Shown: positions 5,263 through 11,564 of the stretch, in pieces | Numbering within the stretch: position 1 is the stretch's first letter | Layout of the letters: every line of letters begins with the position of its first letter | DNA from: a bacterium | GTDB taxonomy: Bacteria > Chlamydiota > Chlamydiia > Chlamydiales > SM23-39 | Length of the DNA stretch: 13,651 bases | Assembly (NCBI GenBank): GCA_021818045.1 | Contig: JAKAFF010000006.1 | Span: forward strand, 4,309-17,959 | Direction: 5' to 3' | Notes under the pieces: generated by a model | Database searches by the model: none | Told to the model about the DNA's origin: nothing | The model's input: the letters and a program-made list of their open reading frames with translations, nothing else | Translations under genes and position numbers: made by a program

Positions 5263-8200
5263 ATGAAGAAACAAAATACCCACGATACAACAGCATCATT
5301 TTTGGAAGAACCTCAACCCAAACAAACGGGAGGGGGGGCTAAGAAGAACTTTGCCATAAAAGGGGAACAATACACAGTCGTCAAGCGCAATGGGACTCTC
5401 GTCCCTTTTCATAGAGAGCGGATTTTACGCGCTATTGAAGCTGCCTTTCGCGATACAAAAAAAGCCAACATGGTGGACTCTGAATTACAACAAGCCATCC
5501 AGCAAATCACCGATTTGGTCGTTAAACAGCTCCTCGCTCTCGCCTCTAAGGGTGCTTGTTTAACGGTCGAGGGGATCCAAGATGTCGTGGAAGTGACTTT
5601 GATGAAAAATGGACACCACGATGTAGCTCGGGACTATATTATCTACCGCGATAGTCGCAAAGCCAAAAGGGAAGGCGCTGTTCAAAACTTAAAAATCTAT
5701 CGCCGCGATAAGACGACTCCAGCGCGCTTCAATCCAATGAAAATCGCCTCTTCTATTGAACGGGCCTTTCGTAGAGCTCGCAATATCGAAGAGCAGACGA
5801 CGGATGAGGCGATCTTGGCAGTGAATCTCCTCACACAAAAGATTGTGGGCGAGATGGCGGAACTTGCGACCAAGGGAGATGTCCTTTATATCGATATGAT
5901 CGAGGATCGGATCGAGCGAGAACTGATGGCAGATAAATACTTCGATGTCGCCAAACACTACATCCTCTATCGGGCGGAAAAAACCCAAAACCAAGAGAGC
6001 GCATCCCCCTCTTTCGACGAAAATGCGCCGGTGCGCCAGTTTGAGATTGCCACAAGCGATAGCAGCGTGATGGTCATTACAGAGACGATGCTGCGCAATA
6101 AGCTTTCCTACGCTTGCCGCGGGCTACAGCCTTTAGTCAGTGTCGATGAGCTTTTGGAAACCGCTATTTTGCAATATTATGTCGGAATGAAAGAGCAAGA
6201 GGTCGATCTGGCCAATATTTTTGCAGCCAAATCGAAAATCGAAAAAGAGCCTGCCTATTCTCAAGTGGCATCTCGGCTGCTACTCGATGTGATCTATCGA
6301 GAAACCCTCGGCCTACCCGCTTCCGAGTCGACCTTGCCTAAAGCGCATAAGCAATACTTCAAAAAGTATATCAAAAACGCGATTGCCCTAGAAAGATTAT
6401 CCCCAGATCTTCTCGATTTTGACTTAGATGAATTGGCAAGCGCAATGGACCTCAAACGGGATAATCTGTTCAACTATCTCGGATTGCAAACGCTTTACGA
6501 TCGCTACTTTATCCACAGCGAGCAAAAACGGTTGGAAACGCCCCAAATTTTCTGGATGCGCGTCGCAATGGGATTGGCGATCAAAGAGGGAGAGAAAAAA
6601 AACCAAAGAGCGATCGAATTTTACAATGTCCTGTCGCAATTTTATTTCACTTCAGGCACGCCTACGCTCTTTAACTCGGGCACGCCCCATTCACAGCTCA
6701 GTTCTTGCTACCTATCCACTGTGATGGATGATTTGCACCACATTTTCAAAGTGATTGCGGATGATGCGCAATTATCTAAATGGGCAGGCGGCATCGGCAA
6801 TGACTGGACAAATGTCCGCGCAACAGGCGCCCGCATTAAAGGGACAAACGGCACATCGCAAGGGGTGATCCCCTTTTTAAAGGTCGCCAACGACACAGCC
6901 GTTGCGGTGAATCAGTGTTTTGATCCCAGCACGAGAGTGTTTACAAATAAGGGGATCCAACCAATCTCTAACATCCGCCGCCAAGATTTGGTTCTAGGCA
7001 TCAGCGGAAAGTTCCGAGAAGTCACAAACACGTTCGTCTATAATCAAAAAGAGGCCATGGTGGCCATCGATACGCAGCACAGCTTAGAGCCTGTCCGCGT
7101 CACTTCCGCCCACCCGATCTATGCGATTTCCAAAGTCCCACTTGATCTGTCTCATGAAGAAATACTCGAGCATCTTGCAAAGGGGAGTTTACAAGCGCGC
7201 TGGATCGATTCTGGAACTTTACAACCGGGCGACTTTGTAGCGCAGGTGGTGCCACAAGAAACTCTCGTCGCCTCAAATCTAAGCGTAGATGATGCAAGAT
7301 TTTATGGTCATGTGCTCAAAAGCGGCCACGCAACACAAGAGGGGCAATGGGAAATCAAAGGCTCATCGCAGCATCTTCCATGGATCCGCGCCTATTTGCA
7401 AAAACAGGGCCTGCAGTGTGAAGAAAATGGCCATCTGATTCGCTGGACACTTGAACAAGCAAATGTTCAAGATGCTACGACAGGACAGTTCGTGGAAAAC
7501 GGGCCTGCATTCCCCTTCCAATACGAAGATGTGTATGATGCAGATCATAATAAACAAATTGCACCGCGTTTTGCCCACTTGCCGCCATCCCATACGATGG
7601 CACTTTTGCAAGGAGTCCTCGATACAAGTGAAGTAGAGTGCACTTTGCAAGATGTCTCTTTATCGCTTGCGGAAAGCGTGCGCTATCAGTGCTTGCGTTT
7701 GGGAGTACCAGTAAACTGTCAACGCCCCTCAGATCTAAACTCTGGCTATACGCTAAAAATTCCAGCAACGCCTCGCATTGGCTGCCAAACAATCGATGCG
7801 CCCAACTGGCTTGCTACAGATGGATTTATCTGGAGCCGCGTAGTAGACGTGCAAAATATCGATCCAACTCCCTTTGTTTGCGATCTCGAAGTGGAAGCCG
7901 ATGAGTCTTATATGACCACCCTCGGCCTTGCCCACAATGGAGGAAAACGCAAAGGGGCCATGTGTGCGTATCTTGAAACATGGCACCTCGACATCGAAGA
8001 TTTTCTCGAACTGCGCAAAAACACAGGCGATGAAAGAAGACGCACACACGACATGAATACGGCAAACTGGATCCCAGATCTATTCATGAAGCGGGTGCGC
8101 GAAAATGGGACGTGGACGCTATTTAGCCCAAGCGATGTACCGGATCTACACGATCTATATGGCGCAGCCTTTGAAAAAAGGTATTGCCAATACGAAAAAA

Positions 8201-9501
8201 TGGCCGATGAAGGCAAGCTCAAGCTCTTTAAACGCCTAGAAGCTTTGCAGCTTTGGCGCAAAATGCTCAGCATGCTCTTTGAAACAGGCCACCCCTGGAT
8301 TACTTTCAAAGATCCATCCAACATCCGCTCGCCGCAAGATCACGTAGGAGTTGTCCACTCCTCTAATCTGTGCACCGAAATTCTCTTAAATACTTCGGCG
8401 CAAGAAACGGCTGTGTGCAACCTCGGCTCCATCAACCTTGCAAAGCATGTCAATGAAAAAGGGCTCGATGAAAATCGTCTCTCTGAAACGATACGCATCG
8501 CAATCCGGATGCTCGATAACGTCATCGACATCAATTTCTATCCTACAGCAGAGGCGAAAAATTCCAACCAACACCACCGTCCGATCGGCCTTGGACTCAT
8601 GGGCTATCAAGACGCGCTCTATATCCAAAACATCAGCTTTGCAAGCCATGCGGCTGTGGAATTTGCCGATCGGAGCATGGAGATGATCTCCTACTACGCC
8701 ATCTTGGCCTCCACAGAACTTGCACAAGAACGGGGCACCTATGATAGTTACAAAGGATCCAAATGGGATCGAGGTTATTTGCCCATCGATACCATCGATC
8801 TTTTAGAACAAGAAAGGGGCGTCAAAGTGGATGTCGATCGCGGAGGTCACATGAATTGGGCCCCTGTGCGAGCAGCTGTCAAAAAATATGGAATGCGCAA
8901 CTGCAACACCATGGCCATTGCACCCACTGCAACGATTGCCAACATTACAAATACCATTCCTTCTAATGAGCCGATTTATAAACACCTGTTTGTCAAATCG
9001 AATCTCTCTGGGGAATTCACAGTCGTCAACCCCTATCTCGTCGAAAAACTCAAAAGCGTAAACCTTTGGGACGAAGAGATGGTCGATGACCTGAAATATT
9101 TTGATGGCTCCATTCGAGAAATCGAGCGGATCCCAGAAGAGATTCGCAACCTCTTTTTAACCGCATTCGAGATTGAACCAGAGTGGCTCATCGAATCGGC
9201 CGCCCGCCGTCAAAAATGGCTCGATATGGGACAATCCTTAAACCTGTACCTTGCAGAACCAAGCGGCAAAAAAATCCACCAAATGTACATGCTTGGCTGG
9301 GAAAAAGGGCTCAAAACACACTACTACCTGCGCACGCTTGGCGCGACCCAAATCGAAAAATCGTCCATCGACATCAATAAACGAGGACTCCAACCTCGCT
9401 GGATGAAAAATAAATCAGCTTCTAGCAATATTGCTGTCGAAAGAACAGAAGACAAACCCAAAGCTTGTAATTTAGGAGAGGGCTGCGAAAGCTGCCAATA
9501 G
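5263..9501 (+). CDS. nrdA: Class I ribonucleoside-diphosphate reductase alpha subunit, interrupted by an intein
   Basis: 1412 codons; 1071 residues remain once the 341-residue intein (552-892) is removed. It reduces ribonucleoside diphosphates with NrdB. Two full ATP-cones come first (about 37-130, with VVKRNGTLVPFHRERI, and 142-237, with IYRRDKTTPARFNPMKI). A third cone-like segment (about 259-346, ending PAYSQVASRLLL) has lost the nucleotide-binding VxKRdG start. The catalytic barrel keeps C482 (SSCYLS), N1035-x-C1037-x-E1039 (NLCTE, the thiyl-radical Cys), C1052 (AVCNLG), the radical-path pair Y1354-Y1355 and the C-terminal redox pair C1408/C1411 (CESCQ). These match C225, C439, C462, Y730/Y731 and the C-terminal Cys pair of E. 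coli NrdA. The start has AGAGG at 5 bases. nrdB follows after 12 bp. The enzyme should be inactive until the intein is spliced out, because the intein splits loop 2. Confidence 0.96.
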   Translation: MKKQNTHDTTASFLEEPQPKQTGGGAKKNFAIKGEQYTVVKRNGTLVPFHRERILRAIEAAFRDTKKANMVDSELQQAIQQITDLVVKQLLALASKGACLTVEGIQDVVEVTLMKNGHHDVARDYIIYRDSRKAKREGAVQNLKIYRRDKTTPARFNPMKIASSIERAFRRARNIEEQTTDEAILAVNLLTQKIVGEMAELATKGDVLYIDMIEDRIERELMADKYFDVAKHYILYRAEKTQNQESASPSFDENAPVRQFEIATSDSSVMVITETMLRNKLSYACRGLQPLVSVDELLETAILQYYVGMKEQEVDLANIFAAKSKIEKEPAYSQVASRLLLDVIYRETLGLPASESTLPKAHKQYFKKYIKNAIALERLSPDLLDFDLDELASAMDLKRDNLFNYLGLQTLYDRYFIHSEQKRLETPQIFWMRVAMGLAIKEGEKKNQRAIEFYNVLSQFYFTSGTPTLFNSGTPHSQLSSCYLSTVMDDLHHIFKVIADDAQLSKWAGGIGNDWTNVRATGARIKGTNGTSQGVIPFLKVANDTAVAVNQCFDPSTRVFTNKGIQPISNIRRQDLVLGISGKFREVTNTFVYNQKEAMVAIDTQHSLEPVRVTSAHPIYAISKVPLDLSHEEILEHLAKGSLQARWIDSGTLQPGDFVAQVVPQETLVASNLSVDDARFYGHVLKSGHATQEGQWEIKGSSQHLPWIRAYLQKQGLQCEENGHLIRWTLEQANVQDATTGQFVENGPAFPFQYEDVYDADHNKQIAPRFAHLPPSHTMALLQGVLDTSEVECTLQDVSLSLAESVRYQCLRLGVPVNCQRPSDLNSGYTLKIPATPRIGCQTIDAPNWLATDGFIWSRVVDVQNIDPTPFVCDLEVEADESYMTTLGLAHNGGKRKGAMCAYLETWHLDIEDFLELRKNTGDERRRTHDMNTANWIPDLFMKRVRENGTWTLFSPSDVPDLHDLYGAAFEKRYCQYEKMADEGKLKLFKRLEALQLWRKMLSMLFETGHPWITFKDPSNIRSPQDHVGVVHSSNLCTEILLNTSAQETAVCNLGSINLAKHVNEKGLDENRLSETIRIAIRMLDNVIDINFYPTAEAKNSNQHHRPIGLGLMGYQDALYIQNISFASHAAVEFADRSMEMISYYAILASTELAQERGTYDSYKGSKWDRGYLPIDTIDLLEQERGVKVDVDRGGHMNWAPVRAAVKKYGMRNCNTMAIAPTATIANITNTIPSNEPIYKHLFVKSNLSGEFTVVNPYLVEKLKSVNLWDEEMVDDLKYFDGSIREIERIPEEIRNLFLTAFEIEPEWLIESAARRQKWLDMGQSLNLYLAEPSGKKIHQMYMLGWEKGLKTHYYLRTLGATQIEKSSIDINKRGLQPRWMKNKSASSNIAVERTEDKPKACNLGEGCESCQ
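6916..7938 (+). mobile_element. Intein in NrdA with Gly at the +1 position
   Basis: 341 residues inserted in frame between VNQ and GGKRKGA of NrdA. Block A is CFDPSTRVFTNKG (intein residues 1-13, Cys1). Block B is VRVTSAHPIYAIS with T63-x-x-H66. Blocks F and G are FVCDLEVEADESYMTTLGLAHN, ending H340-N341. With these removed, NrdA reads continuously through the conserved QGG segment. The first host residue after the intein is Gly (codon 7939-7941); standard splicing uses Cys, Ser or Thr there. Bacterial intein-like A-type domains are known to cleave and splice without a +1 nucleophile, so splicing is still plausible: release of the C-terminal side by Asn cyclisation, then attack of the Gly amine on the Cys1 thioester (inference). 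The central part is a decayed LAGLIDADG endonuclease, described separately. No frameshift or stop is present, which argues that the splicing function is under selection. Confidence 0.93.
7300..7632 (+). other. Decayed LAGLIDADG homing-endonuclease core of the intein
   Basis: Within the intein, residues 129-138 (FYGHVLKSGH) line up with the first LAGLIDADG motif and 231-239 (LQGVLDTSE) with the second, about 100 residues apart as usual. The flanking text (LAESVRYQCLRLGV, residues 251-264) matches the segment that normally follows the second motif. In both motifs the catalytic acidic position, the last D of LAGLIDADG, is Ser: S136 and S238. In the second motif the final Gly is Glu. The fold is probably kept but DNA cutting should be lost, so the element can probably no longer home. 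Confidence 0.65.
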
Positions 9502-9513
9502 GAGAGTGAATTT

Positions 9514-10548
9514 ATGACACTTATGACACCACAAAAACGGATCAAAGTCGCAGAAAAGCGGCTCATTAACTGCCACACTGTCGACGTAAACCAGCTCATG
9601 CCCCTGAAGTACAAGTGGGCCTGGGAACACTACCTCAACGGGTGTGCAAATCACTGGATGCCCAGCGAAGTTGCCATGGGAAAAGACATCGAGCTTTGGA
9701 AATCCAATACTTTAAGCGAAGATGAAAGACATGTAATCATGCGGAATTTGGGCTTCTTTTCGACAGCGGAAAGTTTGGTGGCCAATAACATTGTGCTCGC
9801 CATCTTCCGCCACGTCACCAACCCAGAAGCAAGGCAATACCTCTTAAGACAAGCCTTTGAGGAGGCCATTCATACGCACGCCTTTTTATACATCGTGGAA
9901 TCGCTGACCCTCGATCATGGGGAAGTCTTCAACATGTATAACGAGGTGAACTCGATTCACAACAAAGACAAGTTCGAGATGCAGCTGACTCAAGATGTAC
10001 TCGATCCGCATTTCACAACACAGACGCCGGAAGGGGCTCAAAAGTTTTTAGAAAACCTGATCGGCTATTACATCATCATGGAGGGGCTCTTCTTCTATAG
10101 CGGCTTTGCGATGATTTTGTCCTTCTTAAGACAAAATAAGATGGTGGGAATCGGAGAGCAGTTCCAATACATCTTGCGCGATGAGACCATCCATTTGAAT
10201 TTTGGCATCGACCTCATCAACGGGATCAAAGAAGAAAATCCCGAGCTTTGGTCGCCCGAATTTCAAAGAAAAATCGTCGACAAAATCCAACAGGCCGTAG
10301 AATTGGAGATCCAGTATGCAGCGGACTGCCTGCCCAAAGGGATTCTCGGATTGACCGCGCCTATGTTCCGCGAATATGCGCAACATATCGCCGATCGAAG
10401 ATTTGAAAGAATTGGCCTTAAAGCCATCTATAAATCGAAGAACCCATTCCCTTGGATGAGCGAAACGATCGACCTTGGAAAAGAGAAGAACTTTTTCGAA
10501 ACAAGGGTGACTGAATATCAATCATCCGCCAATTTGACTTGGCATTAA
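9514..10548 (+). CDS. nrdB: Class Ic ribonucleoside-diphosphate reductase beta subunit (R2, Phe variant)
   Basis: 344 residues; the metal-cofactor subunit that generates the radical-initiating oxidant for NrdA. The metal ligands E86, E117, H120, E190, E224 and H227 align with E89, E120, H123, E193, E227 and H230 of C. trachomatis R2 at a constant offset of 3. The position of the usual tyrosyl radical is Phe: F124 in EEAIHTHAF, equal to F127 of C. trachomatis. That enzyme works with a Mn(IV)/Fe(III) cofactor instead of a tyrosyl radical, so a Mn/Fe cofactor is expected here (inference from family). Y126 (Y129 there), W48 and the C-terminal Y335 are candidates for the radical path. The start has AGGAG at 9 bases and the gene follows nrdA by 12 bp, so the two form one operon. 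Length is normal for the family. Confidence 0.96.
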   Translation: MTLMTPQKRIKVAEKRLINCHTVDVNQLMPLKYKWAWEHYLNGCANHWMPSEVAMGKDIELWKSNTLSEDERHVIMRNLGFFSTAESLVANNIVLAIFRHVTNPEARQYLLRQAFEEAIHTHAFLYIVESLTLDHGEVFNMYNEVNSIHNKDKFEMQLTQDVLDPHFTTQTPEGAQKFLENLIGYYIIMEGLFFYSGFAMILSFLRQNKMVGIGEQFQYILRDETIHLNFGIDLINGIKEENPELWSPEFQRKIVDKIQQAVELEIQYAADCLPKGILGLTAPMFREYAQHIADRRFERIGLKAIYKSKNPFPWMSETIDLGKEKNFFETRVTEYQSSANLTWH

Positions 10549-10557
10549 ACGGATGTT

Positions 10558-10593
10558 TTTTTCCGCCCCTCAAGCAGGGGCGGAAAAATTTTT
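10558..10593. terminator. Bidirectional intrinsic terminator
   Basis: A perfect 13-bp stem (10558-10570 with 10576-10588, core CCGCCCCT/AGGGGCGG), a 5-base loop CAAGC, and T runs on both strands. It lies 10 bases after the nrdB stop and just beyond the end of the convergent small gene (stop at 10605), so it can end both transcripts. Confidence 0.93.
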
Positions 10594-10604
10594 GCTAAAG
10601 TGTA

Positions 10605-10775
10605 CTAGCCGCCTTTTCCCTTGCCGCAGCCGCACTTTTCGTTTTGAGGAGCCTCATCACCAGCTTCCTCTGCATCAGGGGTTGCAACAGCCACTTCGCT
10701 GTCTGGAAAGTTCACTTCAGAGGCAAATGCCACTGCAGAGCAGCAGCACATCAAAAAACAGGTCCATTTACGCAT
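10605..10775 (-). CDS. Small exported protein with Cys/Gly/Lys-rich tail
   Basis: 56 residues. The start is chosen at ATG 10775 because GGAG lies six bases upstream; a second ATG at 10781 touches the GGAG directly and is less likely. The N-terminus MRKWTCFLMCCCSAVAFA is a Sec signal peptide (Arg-Lys, hydrophobic core, AFA cleavage site before SE). No proper lipobox is seen, although there are three Cys in the core. The mature part of about 38 residues is acidic (SEVAVATPDAEEAGDEAP) and ends CGCGKGKGG. The two closely spaced Cys could bind a metal or form disulphides; this is only suggestive. The gene shares the terminator with nrdB and is convergent to it. Not recognised as a named family. 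Confidence 0.7.
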   Translation of the reverse strand: MRKWTCFLMCCCSAVAFASEVNFPDSEVAVATPDAEEAGDEAPQNEKCGCGKGKGG

Positions 10776-10871
10776 AATCATCTCCAATTCATATATTCAA
10801 GCTACCCAAACCATCTCAGGCAACCTTCTCGAAGATCCTAAAAAAAGGCGTCTTTTACGTACAGAAAATTA

Positions 10872-10900
10872 TTGACTTCCCTTGGATAGACATCGATAAT
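10872..10900 (+). promoter_or_regulatory. Promoter of the small helical-protein gene
   Basis: TTGACT (10872-10877), 17-bp spacer, GATAAT (10895-10900): 5 of 6 matches in each box at ideal spacing. Transcription would begin near 10907, about 20 bases before the ATG at 10929. It is the strongest sigma70-type promoter seen in the window. Confidence 0.7.
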
Positions 10901-10928
10901 CTAGAAAGAAACACTTTCCAAGAGCACT

Positions 10929-11192
10929 ATGAACTTATCCCCTAATACACCACCCGACAACTCTACAAACACCAATCGCAAAGACTTGCTGCAACAAGAA
11001 TACGACACCAACCTCGCAGAGGCAAATCTCCTGCGCCATCGCATTGCACTCATGAAAGAAATCGTCAACGACCTCCCCAGCTCAGATCCCCACTACAGCA
11101 AGTTGACCATTCAAATCCAAATGGATCAAATCGAATTAGATGAGCTCGCAGTAAGAGCGACATTAATATCCCAACAACTTCAAGATGAATAA
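10929..11192 (+). CDS. Hypothetical helical (coiled-coil) small protein
   Basis: 87 residues, not recognised. The first 16 residues are polar and Asn/Pro/Thr-rich (MNLSPNTPPDNSTNTN). The rest looks like two long helices (about 19-47 and 55-86) joined at DLPSSDPHYSK, i.e. a helical hairpin or coiled coil. There is no signal peptide or membrane segment and no Cys. A strong promoter sits directly upstream; the Shine-Dalgarno sequence is only a weak AGAG four bases from the ATG. No terminator is seen before the next gene, so part of its mRNA may run on. Confidence 0.65.
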   Translation: MNLSPNTPPDNSTNTNRKDLLQQEYDTNLAEANLLRHRIALMKEIVNDLPSSDPHYSKLTIQIQMDQIELDELAVRATLISQQLQDE

Positions 11193-11204
11193 TTTGCGTT
11201 TTTA

Positions 11205-11232
11205 TTGAATTTTATAGAAATAATTTGATAAG
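11205..11232 (+). promoter_or_regulatory. Candidate promoter of the basic-protein gene
   Basis: TTGAAT (11205-11210), 16-bp spacer, GATAAG (11227-11232). The boxes are moderate (5 of 6 and 4 of 6). If used, transcription would start near 11238, inside the inverted repeat that follows. Confidence 0.35.
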
Positions 11233-11260
11233 ATGAGATCATAAGTTCGGAGGATCTCAT
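11233..11260. promoter_or_regulatory. Inverted repeat over ribosome binding site and start codon
   Basis: ATGAGATC (11233-11240) and GATCTCAT (11253-11260) are a perfect 8-bp inverted repeat around 12 bases. The loop holds most of the strong Shine-Dalgarno GGAGG (11249-11253), and the right arm takes in the first two bases of the start codon at 11259. As RNA it could hide the start site; as DNA it could be an operator. Which applies depends on where transcription starts. Confidence 0.5.
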
Positions 11261-11546
11261 GGCCGTTCGCGCGCGCAAAAAAAAGCACAAACGAGTCGTT
11301 CGCAAAGCGAAGAAAGCACCCACGTCTGCATCCAAGGTAGCGAATCGGACAGCGCTGTGGAACACCTACCGCGATTTACAAAAAAAAGCGGACGCCGCTT
11401 GGAAAACGTTTCACACACACGTAAAACGCAAAGCGAGCCCCTCTGTTTTACTCAAAGATCACAACAACCTACTCCTGCTTTTGGGTGAGTGCCATTATAT
11501 GGCAAATGAGTGCGCAAGGCTTGCTGCTAGCAAAAAATCGCGCTAA
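11259..11546 (+). CDS. Hypothetical strongly basic small protein
   Basis: 95 residues with a clear start (GGAGG five bases before the ATG). Residues 1-20 are packed with Arg and Lys (MAVRARKKKHKRVVRKAKKA), followed by a short Ser/Thr/Ala linker. The rest is helical (about 31-60 and 63-90: LWNTYRDLQKKADAAWKTFH, then LLKDHNNLLLLLGECHYMAN), and the C-terminus is basic (KKSR). The tail-plus-helix design suggests binding to nucleic acid, and it recalls, but does not match, the chlamydial histone-like proteins Hc1 and Hc2, so no such name is given. The M16 peptidase gene follows 18 bp later with no terminator between, so they are likely co-transcribed. Confidence 0.72.
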   Translation: MAVRARKKKHKRVVRKAKKAPTSASKVANRTALWNTYRDLQKKADAAWKTFHTHVKRKASPSVLLKDHNNLLLLLGECHYMANECARLAASKKSR

Positions 11547-11564
11547 GTCGCTATACTCAAAAGA

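Noticed and set aside
7363..7792. Minus-strand open frames inside the intein as a free-standing gene
   Set aside because: They mirror the codon pattern of the plus-strand intein, lack ribosome binding sites and do not resemble any family.
10553..10777. 74-codon plus-strand frame opposite the small exported protein
   Set aside because: It starts on the nrdB terminator and is the antisense of a better supported gene with signal peptide and Shine-Dalgarno sequence.
10845..10862. Sequence AAAAAAAGGCGTCTTTTACG as a terminator
   Set aside because: Only a 4-5 bp A/T stem around a tiny loop; too weak, and no gene ends there.
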